A DNA stretch of 64,000 bases, taken from the NCBI RefSeq assembly GCF_014648495.1, contig NZ_BMRF01000001.1, positions 310,001 through 374,000 on the forward strand, given 5' to 3'. Source of the stretch: Actinomadura cremea (lineage in GTDB: Bacteria > Actinomycetota > Actinomycetes > Streptosporangiales > Streptosporangiaceae). Under the pieces are notes generated by a model, which searched no databases, was not told where the DNA came from, and worked only from the letters and a program-made list of their open reading frames with translations. Positions 38,387 through 47,399 of the stretch are shown one piece after another; positions within the stretch are counted from its first letter, which is position 1; every line of letters starts with the position of its first letter. The translations under genes and the position numbers were made by a program.

Positions 38387-39030
38387 CCCCGCGCGGGAGG
38401 CGGCGACACCTCGCCGGACAGGGCTCCGGAGGCGTCTTCAAGAAAGCCGCGGGCGAACTGTTCACCATTCCTCAACACAAGGGGAAAAGCAACTTCCTCG
38501 ATCCGACGAAGATCAACCGCAAGACTCGGCAGGAATGGGGTCGGCAGCGGCCCGGCGGCGGAGCCAACAAGGTCCCCAGCCGGAAAGTCGACCCCAACGA
38601 CCCCCATCTTCCACCCAAGGACCGCGAACTTCTCGACGCCATCGCCAAAGCCCGCCTCAACAACAAGGACGACAATCCCCGGGTCAACTACGACGCGGTG
38701 CGTTACATTGATCGGAACGGCGATGAACGCATCCTGGTCACCCGCAGCCAGGGCATGCACTCCGAACGGATGGGCATCAATTACCTACTGGACGACGGCG
38801 TCCCGGACCATCAGATCAAAGATCTGATCACCGAACGGGCACCATGCGTGAAAAATCCGTCCTGCGAACGCTGGCTGGCCGTCAATACATCGAGCACTTC
38901 ACCGCCCACGGTCGGCCATATAGTAGACTATCAGGGCGGTACGAACCTCAACAATAACCGGCAAGCCACGAGCGACGTCAAGGGCTGGGTCGACTCGGTA
39001 TTCGCCCCGAACTCATCGTGGCGGATCTGA
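38383..39030 (+). CDS. Deaminase-fold toxin domain protein
   Basis: 215 residues. A basic Gly-rich N-terminus and polar linker are followed by a deaminase-like domain. MHSERMGINYLL carries His126 and Glu128 (HxE), and TERAPCVKNPSCERWL carries Cys155 and Cys161, the zinc-site set of nucleic-acid/nucleotide deaminase toxins of polymorphic systems. It would deaminate cytidine or adenosine in nucleic acid or nucleotides of a target cell. There is no signal sequence or WXG domain. The next gene, 12 bases away, looks like its SUKH-4 immunity protein. The start is uncertain because the frame is open upstream to 38155. Confidence 0.72.
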   Translation: MTPRGRRRHLAGQGSGGVFKKAAGELFTIPQHKGKSNFLDPTKINRKTRQEWGRQRPGGGANKVPSRKVDPNDPHLPPKDRELLDAIAKARLNNKDDNPRVNYDAVRYIDRNGDERILVTRSQGMHSERMGINYLLDDGVPDHQIKDLITERAPCVKNPSCERWLAVNTSSTSPPTVGHIVDYQGGTNLNNNRQATSDVKGWVDSVFAPNSSWRI

Positions 39031-39042
39031 GCAGGAGGCGAC

Positions 39043-39699
39043 ATGGCGACCGAACTGACCGCGGCGACACTCGAGGCCGCATTTCCCGATATCGAAGTCA
39101 TCATTCGTCCGGCCGCGGAATCGATTCCCGCGGCCATCTCCCATGCCCCCACCCGTGCGTTCCTGTCCACGACGGGCCTGCCCTGCGAACTGCACCACGG
39201 CGCGGTCGACATCTACGACCTGCACGAGGGGCATTGGGAGACCCTCCCCGAACTCTGGGAGGCCGTCCGGGAGAACGGTTGGTCTTGGACCATGCCGGAA
39301 ACCCCGGAACACTGGTTCTCCCTCGGTGGCATCTTCGGATTGGGCCTGCTCGTCCTGAACGGAAAAAACGGCCAGGTGTGGATCATCCCCGAAGCCGACG
39401 AGGGCGACCTCACGCACGTCCACAGCGGGGTGGACTCCCTTGCCTACTACATGTACGCCGTCCAGCGGGCGAGCACCCGGCTCACCGAGTCGTACGCGCT
39501 TTCCGTCGAGCACGACGCGGACGATCCGCGCGACGAATTCGACGCCTACCTCGACGGCGCACGCGCACTCGCCGTCGAACTGTACGAAGCCGATCCGACC
39601 CCGTTCGTCAACGGCCCGGAAGAGGCATGGGAAGACGACGGCGAAGGGCCGTGGGCGTGGATGCTGCGCGACATCGGTGAAGGCGCGTGGGCGGGCTGA
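39043..39699 (+). CDS. SUKH-4 family immunity protein
   Basis: 218 residues. THAPTRAFLSTTGLPCELHHG-like and FSLGGIFGLGLLVLNGKNGQVWIIPE blocks match the SUKH-4 pattern, a family of immunity proteins that bind cognate toxins. VHSGVDSLAYYMYAVQRA corresponds to the conserved second helix region. AGGAGG lies five bases before ATG 39043, giving a strong start, and the gene follows the deaminase toxin directly. It is acidic, as is common for immunity proteins. Pairing with the toxin is by position. Confidence 0.75.
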   Translation: MATELTAATLEAAFPDIEVIIRPAAESIPAAISHAPTRAFLSTTGLPCELHHGAVDIYDLHEGHWETLPELWEAVRENGWSWTMPETPEHWFSLGGIFGLGLLVLNGKNGQVWIIPEADEGDLTHVHSGVDSLAYYMYAVQRASTRLTESYALSVEHDADDPRDEFDAYLDGARALAVELYEADPTPFVNGPEEAWEDDGEGPWAWMLRDIGEGAWAG

Positions 39700-39706
39700 G
39701 CAAGAA

Positions 39707-41794
39707 GTGACCTACCAGACACCGCCGCCGCACGCCGTGGGAGGCGGCAGGCATCCCGCCGCGACGGTCGTCCGGCGGTGGTCGCACGACCTCCTGCGTC
39801 CCGCCCTCTGCGTGGTGACGGGCTCTCCGGCCACCGGTAAGAGTCGGCTCATCGCCGAATTGATGGCCGACGACGCGTTCGCCGCACGTTTCCACGCGTT
39901 CGTCCCCCTCCGCGGCATGACGGCCGCGTCCGCGACCTGGGCGCTCGCCGAACAACTCCGGCTCCCCGGCGAGAGTCCCGACGCGCTCCTGCACGCGCTT
40001 GCGACGGATGCGCGCCGCGCGACGATCGTCCTGCCGTCCCTCGACGAGAGCGGTGTCCGCTGCGACGGCGCGGCGGCCGAATCGGTCGTCACGACGCTCC
40101 TACAGCCGATGCTCGGATGCCGGCACGTCCGCCTGCTGGTGGAAGGGCGCCCGGAATGCTTCGCCGCGTTCACCGCCCACGCCGACGTCGTCCATCTCGA
40201 CGACCCCGGATACACCGACCGGGCCGTCTTCACGGAATGGTTGCAGCGCACCGCCGCCGCCATGGGCGTCGATCCCCGCGTGGCCGCCGCGGCGGCGCAG
40301 TACCACCCCAACGCCGGCCTCGCCGAACTGTCCCTGCGCGCGGGCCCGGGCGACGACGTCGTGGGCCGCTGGCTCCGCCTCGTCCCGCCGCATTCCTGGC
40401 CCGCCCTGGAGGCGCTGGCGTCCGCATACGAGGAACTCGACACCGACACCTGGTTCGCCTGGACGACCTCGCTCATGGGCGACCCCGAACGCGCCCGTGC
40501 GGCGCTCGTCACGGTGATGCCGCTCGTCCAGCGCGCGGGCGACAGCTACCACCTCGGCTGCCGACCGCTCCGGGAGGCGATCCGGCGCGCCCGGACTCCG
40601 CAGGTCACCGCCCACATCGATCGGCAGATCGGGGCCGGCCTGTACGCCTCCGTGCCACAGGTCTCCGGCCGTCCGGACTGGGCGCGCGCGAGCGGCTACG
40701 TCCACCGGCACCTCGCCCGGCACGCGGCCGAGTCGGGTATCGCCGAGCGGCTCCTCACCGACCTCGGCTTCCTCGTACACGCCGAACCGGCATCGGTGAC
40801 CGGAGCAATCGAAGCCGTCCGCGACCGCCTCCCCGGGCGGACGGCCGACGCCTGGCTCACCGTCGGAACCGGCCTGGTCTCGACGGACTCCGCCGCGGAA
40901 CGCGCGGCCATGCTCAGCCTCGGAGCCCTGCTCGCCTCGGACGGATCGCTCGCGAACCACCTTCTCTACTACGCCCAGAACAGCCAATGGGCGCCCGCGT
41001 GGGCGAACGGCAGCGGGTCCACCCCCTGGCCCGGCGCCGCCTCCGGTCTCGCCCTCGGCACGGACCCCTCCGTCCTCTACTGCGCGACCATCGACGGCCC
41101 CGTCCACACCCTGTCCACGCGGGACGGGACGACGCTGGGTCGAACGCCCGCGAAGGCCGGGACCTCGCACGGCCTCGTGCCGCTCGCCGACGGCACCCTC
41201 CTGCGGCTCGACTCGTCCGGGGCCCTCCGCCTCCTCGGACCGCACGCCGCCGGCCACGAAGACCTCCTCGCCCGGGTCGATGCCACCGGAAACGCCCCGT
41301 GGAGCGCCCTCGGCGCCGACGCCGCCGCCGGGACGATCGTCCTCGGGGACCGCTCGGGCGGCCTTCGCGCCGTCCGACCCGGCACCGACGCCCCTCCCGA
41401 CAAGTGCGACACCGCCTCAGGCCCTGTCGTCGCCGTCGCCTGCCTCTCCACCCCCGACGCGCGCCTCGCGGTCTTCGCCGGCCCGGACGGCGCCGTCCGC
41501 ATGTGGAACATCGGCGCCGACCTCCTCGACCGTCCGGTGGTCCAGCGCCCCTCGGCCGCCTCCGCCGTCACCGCCGCCCTCCTCCCGGACGGCCCCGCCT
41601 TCGCCGCCGGATGGGTCGACGGCTGGATCTGGCTCTGGCACTCCTCCTCCGCGGAGATGCGACTGTTCCCCCTCGGATTCCCCGTCCGAACCCTCACGAT
41701 GGCCCCCGACGGCACGCTCTACGCGGGCGGAAGCATCGGCGTCGTCGCCATCCGACCCGGACGTCCCACCGCGACTGAGAGACTGGAGCAATGA
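39707..41794 (+). CDS. P-loop NTPase with a propeller-like C-terminal half
   Basis: 695 residues from GTG 39707. The Walker A is GSPATGKS (39-46). A helical region follows (about 200-400), and the C-terminal 290 residues contain WD40/PQQ-like repeats (TIDGPVHTLSTRDGTTLG, AVFAGPDGAVRMWNIG, WVDGWIWLWHSS, MAPDGTLYAGGS). This is a STAND-like layout of ATPase plus sensor propeller. The SUKH-4 gene ends 8 bases earlier and the SUKH-4/deaminase gene starts in an ATGA overlap, so the three are co-translated. A role as a sensor or switch for the deaminase is inferred. Confidence 0.75.
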   Translation: MTYQTPPPHAVGGGRHPAATVVRRWSHDLLRPALCVVTGSPATGKSRLIAELMADDAFAARFHAFVPLRGMTAASATWALAEQLRLPGESPDALLHALATDARRATIVLPSLDESGVRCDGAAAESVVTTLLQPMLGCRHVRLLVEGRPECFAAFTAHADVVHLDDPGYTDRAVFTEWLQRTAAAMGVDPRVAAAAAQYHPNAGLAELSLRAGPGDDVVGRWLRLVPPHSWPALEALASAYEELDTDTWFAWTTSLMGDPERARAALVTVMPLVQRAGDSYHLGCRPLREAIRRARTPQVTAHIDRQIGAGLYASVPQVSGRPDWARASGYVHRHLARHAAESGIAERLLTDLGFLVHAEPASVTGAIEAVRDRLPGRTADAWLTVGTGLVSTDSAAERAAMLSLGALLASDGSLANHLLYYAQNSQWAPAWANGSGSTPWPGAASGLALGTDPSVLYCATIDGPVHTLSTRDGTTLGRTPAKAGTSHGLVPLADGTLLRLDSSGALRLLGPHAAGHEDLLARVDATGNAPWSALGADAAAGTIVLGDRSGGLRAVRPGTDAPPDKCDTASGPVVAVACLSTPDARLAVFAGPDGAVRMWNIGADLLDRPVVQRPSAASAVTAALLPDGPAFAAGWVDGWIWLWHSSSAEMRLFPLGFPVRTLTMAPDGTLYAGGSIGVVAIRPGRPTATERLEQ

Positions 41795-42645
41795 GGGAAG
41801 ACCTGGGAAACCAGTTGCAGAAGCAGTTCGGCGCACAGGGCCTGCACCACTTGGACCCGCGGGCGCTCGAGGCCACCGCCGTCCCGCCCGCCTCTGCCGC
41901 CGCGCTCCGTCCGGGCCTCCCGGTCGTCGTCGGGCCGTACTTCTCCGTGACCGAGGACGAGCCACTCCCCCTCGGCGAGTACGCGGCGTCCATCGGGGCC
42001 CCCGACGTCTCTCCCGCCCTCTCCCCGTGGTGCCGTATCGGCACCGACCAGGGCGCGGAACTGTGCGTCGGCCCGTCGGGCGCCGTCCAGGCGGTCTTCA
42101 TCGTCGCGCGGGCCGCGCCGCTGCACGTCAACGACACCGTCGAGGCGTTCCTCCATTCCCTCATCGCCCTCGACCAGGCGCTCCCCGTCCTCCGCTCGCC
42201 CGGCCGCAGGGACCCGGTCGACGTCTTCCGCGAGCTCCGATCGCGCCTCCTCCAGATCGACGCCGCCGCACTGCAGGACGACGAGTCCTGGTGGCCGCGC
42301 GTCCTCGAACTCATCCGGCACGCCCTCAGCTTCCCCGCGTCCGTCGCCTTCGAGGTCGAGGAGCCCGGCGGCCGCAGGCACATCGAGACCGAGCAGACCC
42401 GAGTCGGCGTCGAACACCCCGAGCACCTCCTCTGGGACCGCCTGGAGGCCCAAGGCGTCCGTCCCGAACAGATCACCCGCGTCTACACCGAACTCGAACC
42501 GTGCTTCATGCCGGGCAACTACTGCGCGATGTGGCTGGCTCGCTTCACGAACGCCGAGTTCACCTACAGCCACGACTACGGCCAGACCGCCGAAGAACGC
42601 GAAGCCGGCCTCCTCGAGCTAATGCAAAACGCGGCGTCCCAGTAG
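41791..42645 (+). CDS. SUKH-4 plus deaminase-fold fusion protein
   Basis: 284 residues. The N-terminal half resembles SUKH-4 (WCRIGTDQGAELCVGPSGAVQAVF and LHVNDTVEAFLHSLIALDQALP, about 80-131). The C-terminal half resembles a nucleic-acid deaminase: EHPEHLLWDRL gives His209 and Glu211, and YTELEPCFMPGNYCAMWL gives Cys238 and Cys245. One chain thus joins an immunity-type and a toxin-type domain. Similar fusions are known in actinomycetes, but their biology is not settled. It is translationally coupled to the NTPase gene. No secretion signal is visible, suggesting an intracellular effector. Confidence 0.75.
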   Translation: MREDLGNQLQKQFGAQGLHHLDPRALEATAVPPASAAALRPGLPVVVGPYFSVTEDEPLPLGEYAASIGAPDVSPALSPWCRIGTDQGAELCVGPSGAVQAVFIVARAAPLHVNDTVEAFLHSLIALDQALPVLRSPGRRDPVDVFRELRSRLLQIDAAALQDDESWWPRVLELIRHALSFPASVAFEVEEPGGRRHIETEQTRVGVEHPEHLLWDRLEAQGVRPEQITRVYTELEPCFMPGNYCAMWLARFTNAEFTYSHDYGQTAEEREAGLLELMQNAASQ

Positions 42646-42763
42646 CAAAACAACATTTGAGTGATCAATCAGTTACATACTGTCACAGCAGTGGTGGGCA
42701 ACCTCAGCAGAAGCAACAGAACGGGGGTAGTCAAGAAGTAGGTTGGAGGGTAAAAATTTCCAG

Positions 42764-43677
42764 GTGAGCACACTGGTCTCCGAAGAGTTTGACAGAAGGT
42801 TTCGCAGCGCCGCCATGGCATGGCTGGACCGACGAATCACTCCAGAGAACCCAGTAGTAACCCGGGTCGAGCTACAAAATTTCCTCTTGAAGGTCAGCGG
42901 ATTAGCCTGACTGACAGAGGAAGAGGTATCCGTAAGCCCGAAGGGTTCACGGCGGCAATCTCCATATTGACATCATATAAGCACAGAGGGAAGCCCGCCC
43001 CCTACAATGACGCCCTGGGGCCTGACGGCTTCTTGAGGTACAAGCACCAGAGCAACCCTCAAGATCACACAAATAAGGCGCTCCGCGACGCCCTCCGGCG
43101 ACAACTTCCACTCATCTGGTTCTTCGGCGTCAACGAAGGGGTATTCCACCCAATCTATCCAGTGTGGATCGTGGCGGACGAGCCAGAAGACTCACAGGTT
43201 GCGGTGGCACTTAATGCAGCGCAGTTGGAACTTTTCGAGAACGCCCGCCTGAGCCCTGCAGAGGAGCATTATTCGGAGCGAGTCTCCAAGGCCCGCCTCC
43301 ATCAACCCGTGTTCCGGCAGCGCGTCCTTCTGGCCTACAACAGCAGGTGCGCGATATGTCGCCTGGGACAGGCTTCTCTGCTTGACGCCGCCCACATCCT
43401 TCCAGACCGCGAAGAACGCAGCCTTCCTGAAGTCTCGAACGGACTGGCGCTCTGCAAGATCCACCATGCCGCATATGACGCGAATATTCTCGGCATCCGA
43501 CCGGATCTCGTGGTGCAGGTAAGGGCGGGCGTCTTGCAGGAAGTAGATGGCCCAATGCTCAAGCACGGCCTTCAAGAGATGCACGACGTGTCACTTGCCA
43601 CGCCACGTTCCAAAATCAACAAGCCGAATCGAGATTTCATCTCAGAGCGCTACGAACGTTTCCTTGCAACCAACTAG
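42764..43677 (+). pseudogene. HNH endonuclease, split by a frameshift
   Basis: The N-terminus (AMAWLDRRITPENPVVTRVELQNF) is in one frame from GTG 42764 and the rest (PLEGQRISLTDRGRG onward, IRKPEGF, LRYKHQSNPQDH) continues in the -1 frame to 43677. Joined, they give the known HNH family of restriction-like nucleases with an N-terminal recognition domain. The HNH core is intact: CAICRLGQASLLDAAHILPD, SNGLALC, HHAAYD. The switch falls exactly on A AAT TTC. Base composition is clearly AT-richer than flanks. It may be a broken gene, a sequencing error in an A-run, or programmed frameshifting. Confidence 0.8.
42877..42883 (+). promoter_or_regulatory. Slippery heptamer A AAT TTC
   Basis: In the upstream reading frame the sequence is A AAT TTC, fitting X XXY YYZ. 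A -1 slip here continues into the downstream HNH frame with no intervening stop. No strong stimulatory hairpin was obvious immediately downstream. Confidence 0.45.
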
Positions 43678-43841
43678 CTGTCAACGAAATACGGCCGCAT
43701 CCATCGATCCCCCAGGACTCCCGGGCCGACACCGGCCGCGGTAAAGCTCCGTGCAGCGCCGCAGGAACCGTTATTGTCGGTGCGGAACTCGTTGCCGTCA
43801 TGCCCTGTCGGACGGCATGAATCACCGCTCCCGGAGGTGCG

Positions 43842-46301
43842 ATGCCCCTCGAACCCCGATACCGGAGGGTGGCCGCGCTGCACCGGCCGTTCGTAGACCG
43901 GGAGTCGGTGATCGCCGCGTTTACGGAACTGCTGGACTCCTCCGCGGGCTCTCCGCGCGTGTTCAGCGTCGTTGGCGTCGGCGGCATCGGCAAGTCGCGG
44001 CTCCTCCAAGAGCTTCGGCGCCGCGCCGCGGGCACGCATCGGACTGCCGTCCTTGACCTGCAAGTTCCGGCGATGCGACAGCAAGAGGACGCCCTCGCGG
44101 TACTGCGAGTCGAACTCGGGCGGCAGGGCGTGCGGTTCGACCGCTTCGACATCGCCTACGCGGTGCTCTGGCAACGCCTGCACCCGCATCTGCGGCTGTC
44201 GTCCAAGGACTTGCCGTTCGTCGACGAGAGCGAAGCCCTGACCCAAATCCTTGACGGCGCGGCCGGCGTCCCTGTGTTCGGCACCAGTGTCGGGCTGCTG
44301 CGCCTGTTCGGCAAGGCCACGACCGGAATGCGGCGGCGGCAGCGCATCAAAGACGACGACACGCTGAGCCGCCTCGACGATCTCACGAATGCCGAACTCG
44401 CCGACGCTGTCACGTACCTGTTCGCCGAGGACCTGCGGGATGGCTCCGACCGCCCCTACGCCATCTTCGTGGACGCCTACGAGGCACTCGTCCCCACAGC
44501 CGGACGCCACGGGCCCGCGCAGGACGTGTGGCTCCGGGACCTCATCGCCCAACTCGACCGCGGACTGGTCGTCGTTGCCAGCCGTGAGGCGCTCGGCTGG
44601 GAGGCGCACGACTCCGGCTGGGGAGAGGTGATCCACCACCAGCGGGTGGATGGGCTACCGATGGAGGCCCGGCTTGAACTGCTCGCAGGTGGCGGCATCG
44701 ACAACGGCGCTGTCCGGCACGCGATCGCAGTCGCCAGCCAGGGGCTCCCCTTCTACCTGCACCTGGCCGTCGACACCCGGACGACCGCACGGCAGGCGGC
44801 AGCCGTGTCGTCGGAAGAGATCCTGCATCGCTTCCTGAACCACGTCGCGCCTGACGAGATCCGCACACTCGAACTGCTCAGCATCGCCCGAATCTTCGAC
44901 TTCGAGATCTTCCAAGCAGTAGCCGACGCGTTCGACCTGCCAAGGCATCGGCCAGCGTGGGAGTCGCTGACGGCGTACTCGTTCGTTTACCCGGCAGGGG
45001 CGCACGGCCGCCGGTTGCACCAGCTCATGCGAGCGGCTCTGCATCAGCGGTTGTCTCAAGAGACGATCCGAGACGTCCAGATCCTCCTCCGCCAGGTGTG
45101 GGACGAACGCGCCGCGCGCGACCACGAGACCGAGAACGGGCTCGCCACGCGGGTCCGTGCGGTGCGGGAGGCGGCGTTCTGCGGCCTGCACAGCGGCGCT
45201 TTCCACGGCGAGGACGTCCTCATATACGCCGACCGCGCCATGCGGCACGGCGGCAAGCAGGGTGTCGATGGTGTCGCCCAGGACTTGCGCACCTACCTCG
45301 ACTCGGGTGCCGGGGACGCCGACCTCGCGCAGACAGCCCGGTGCCTGGACGCCGAGTCGGCCGTGCTCCTCGGGGATGCGGAGGCCGCCACGATGCTCAC
45401 TCCGTACATCGACTGGCCGCTGCACGACACCCCAGGCGCCCGCCTAGCACTCGCGGGCGCACACGGACGTCGCATTGCCGGGGCCACCGGCGAGGCACAG
45501 GAAATCTTTCGCCGTATCTGGGACTACCACCCGGGCCCCGTCCGGTTGCGTGCCGGCTTCTGCATGGCCGACCTCGACATGTGCCAGGGCAGGTTCGGCG
45601 ACGCGCTGGCTACTACCGAGCAGATCCTCGCGGACGCTCCCGAAGGGGACTTCGTGCTCCGCGGCGACGCTGTTCGGCTCCAGCACCTCGGGCACCGGTT
45701 CGCGTTCGATCTGGACGCCTCCGCCCAGGCTTTGGACGTGGCGGCTCGGCTCTACGCGCGGGCGGGCGCGATCGTCGAGCAAGCCAACATCCTGACCAAC
45801 AAGGCGGAACTACTCGCCTGGACCGATCCCTTGGACGCCCTCGCGCCCGCCGCCGAGGCACTCGAGACACAGACCAGGCTTGGCGCCCATCACGAGATTG
45901 GCAAAACGTTCACCGCGCTCGCCATCGCACAACTGCGTCTCGGCCGTCACGAACCGGCTGCCGCATCGTTTCAGACCGCCGCAGAAGCGCTCGACCGCGC
46001 CCGCTACCGGTCCGGACGCGCCCGCGCCGAACTCTTCCGCGCGTTCTTGCACGCCCGCATCGGCGATCGTGAACGGGCGGTGGCATCCGCGCACTGGGCG
46101 GTCGCGGAACTCCTCGGCGCCGACGTCTACCCGACGCTGATCATGGTTGCCGGTCACCTCCTGGAGGCCCTCGGCTCCGCCGACGCCAGCATCACCGGTG
46201 TGACCGCGCAAGCCCGCGCCCAGCTCCAACCCGCGCATCTAGCGTCATCGTTGGACGGCCGGGCCCGGGCACTCGTCACATCCATGCTGGAGGACGCGTG
46301 A
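43842..46301 (+). CDS. STAND-type ATPase with TPR-like C-terminus
   Basis: 819 residues. A Walker A GVGGIGKS (45-52) follows FVDRESVIAAFTEL, as in NB-ARC/NACHT-like STAND proteins; the Walker B-like FVDAYEAL and an Arg-containing LVVVASRE follow. The C-terminal half is helical with repeats of about 35-40 residues (RAGFCMADLDMCQGRFGDALATTEQIL, HEIGKTFTALAIAQLRLGRHEPAAASFQTAAEAL), typical of TPR ligand-sensing arrays. Start ATG 43842 has GGAGGTGCG. The stop overlaps the next gene (GTGA). Such proteins oligomerise on ligand binding; regulatory or defence roles are both possible. Confidence 0.82.
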   Translation: MPLEPRYRRVAALHRPFVDRESVIAAFTELLDSSAGSPRVFSVVGVGGIGKSRLLQELRRRAAGTHRTAVLDLQVPAMRQQEDALAVLRVELGRQGVRFDRFDIAYAVLWQRLHPHLRLSSKDLPFVDESEALTQILDGAAGVPVFGTSVGLLRLFGKATTGMRRRQRIKDDDTLSRLDDLTNAELADAVTYLFAEDLRDGSDRPYAIFVDAYEALVPTAGRHGPAQDVWLRDLIAQLDRGLVVVASREALGWEAHDSGWGEVIHHQRVDGLPMEARLELLAGGGIDNGAVRHAIAVASQGLPFYLHLAVDTRTTARQAAAVSSEEILHRFLNHVAPDEIRTLELLSIARIFDFEIFQAVADAFDLPRHRPAWESLTAYSFVYPAGAHGRRLHQLMRAALHQRLSQETIRDVQILLRQVWDERAARDHETENGLATRVRAVREAAFCGLHSGAFHGEDVLIYADRAMRHGGKQGVDGVAQDLRTYLDSGAGDADLAQTARCLDAESAVLLGDAEAATMLTPYIDWPLHDTPGARLALAGAHGRRIAGATGEAQEIFRRIWDYHPGPVRLRAGFCMADLDMCQGRFGDALATTEQILADAPEGDFVLRGDAVRLQHLGHRFAFDLDASAQALDVAARLYARAGAIVEQANILTNKAELLAWTDPLDALAPAAEALETQTRLGAHHEIGKTFTALAIAQLRLGRHEPAAASFQTAAEALDRARYRSGRARAELFRAFLHARIGDRERAVASAHWAVAELLGADVYPTLIMVAGHLLEALGSADASITGVTAQARAQLQPAHLASSLDGRARALVTSMLEDA

Positions 46302-47281
46302 ACTGGCAGGACGTCTACGAACAGGCGCGCGCACACGGCGAACCCGCGACCGGGTACTACAACGACAACATCCGTGTCGACACCGCCGATGGCCCCGTCA
46401 ACATCCGGATACCGATCCACGGCGCAGACATGATGGACCTCCGCCCGTGGCGCGAGGAACGCGTACTCGCCGCCATCGCCCCACATGTGAAGGACGCGCC
46501 GCGCGTGCTGCACACGTCCGCCACCCCGCCCTTCCAGGTACATGAATTCGTCACTGGCAAGGTCCTCAACGACATTGCACCGCGCGGTGTGCCCGTCCCT
46601 GCGCACGTCCTCGAGGACGTCCCGCGCCTGTTCGTCCAACTCGCGCAGGTGCCGGAACTGCCGGACGTCCCCGAGCACTGGCCCGCTGACCACGACACGC
46701 CCGCATTCGCGAGCCTTCTCTCCACTCTCACCCAAGGCGTCTACGACACATTCCGCGCCGAGTACACCGACCTTTTCACCGCGCTAGCAATCCCTGAGGA
46801 CCCGCTGGCGCCGGTGGACGACCTGTGGCGCGGGCTCGCCCCCCGCCCGTTCGTCTGTGTCCACGCCGACGTCCACCGCCGCAACATGATCGTGGATGCC
46901 GAAACCACGATCTTCCTGGACTGGGAGCTCGCGCTCTGGGGCGATCCCGTCTATGACCTCGCCGTCCACTTCCACAAAATGGGCTACCTGCCCAATGAGC
47001 AGGATGCCGTCACCTCCCGCTGGCTCACCGCCATGCGTCCGGCCCACACCGTCGGTTGGGAACGAGATCTGGACGCCTACCTCGTCCACGAACAGGTCAA
47101 ATCCGCGATCGTCGACTCGGTCCGCTACTCACAACTATTCGCCCAGGGCGGCCCTTACCCGTATCCCGAGGACCAGCTTGTCGCCACCCTCACCGGCAAG
47201 ATCAACGCCGCTCGCAAGCACTGGCGTCTCCCCGAGGCTGCCGAACCGGAGATGGTCGAAGCAGTGCTTCGCGCCCGCTAA
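46298..47281 (+). CDS. APH-family phosphotransferase/kinase
   Basis: 327 residues of the aminoglycoside phosphotransferase/choline kinase fold. The catalytic loop is HADVHRRNM (His189, Asp191, Asn196) and the metal-binding Asp is in FLDWEL (Asp208). VHEFVTGKVLND fits the hinge. The N-terminal lobe is short and lacks an obvious Gly-rich loop. Its GTG start overlaps the STAND gene stop, so the kinase is made with it stoichiometrically. Its substrate could be a small molecule or the partner system itself; drug resistance is not implied. Confidence 0.82.
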   Translation: MNWQDVYEQARAHGEPATGYYNDNIRVDTADGPVNIRIPIHGADMMDLRPWREERVLAAIAPHVKDAPRVLHTSATPPFQVHEFVTGKVLNDIAPRGVPVPAHVLEDVPRLFVQLAQVPELPDVPEHWPADHDTPAFASLLSTLTQGVYDTFRAEYTDLFTALAIPEDPLAPVDDLWRGLAPRPFVCVHADVHRRNMIVDAETTIFLDWELALWGDPVYDLAVHFHKMGYLPNEQDAVTSRWLTAMRPAHTVGWERDLDAYLVHEQVKSAIVDSVRYSQLFAQGGPYPYPEDQLVATLTGKINAARKHWRLPEAAEPEMVEAVLRAR

Positions 47282-47399
47282 TCGAACAGGTCAGCTCAAA
47301 CAAGTGGCCGATGTCGGACGCTGTGGAGATAGGCATCGAGTTCCATACCACCCTTGACCGCACACGGAAGTAGCGATTCGTCGGGCAGGGGTGACGGTC

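Noticed and set aside
42820-43677. HNH gene as an intact 285-codon gene from ATG 42820
   Set aside because: The first residues in that frame do not fit the family, while the overlapping frame encodes the expected N-terminus; a frameshift is a better account.
46298-47281. Aminoglycoside resistance gene
   Set aside because: Only the general APH fold motifs are present; its coupling to a STAND gene argues against a drug-resistance enzyme.
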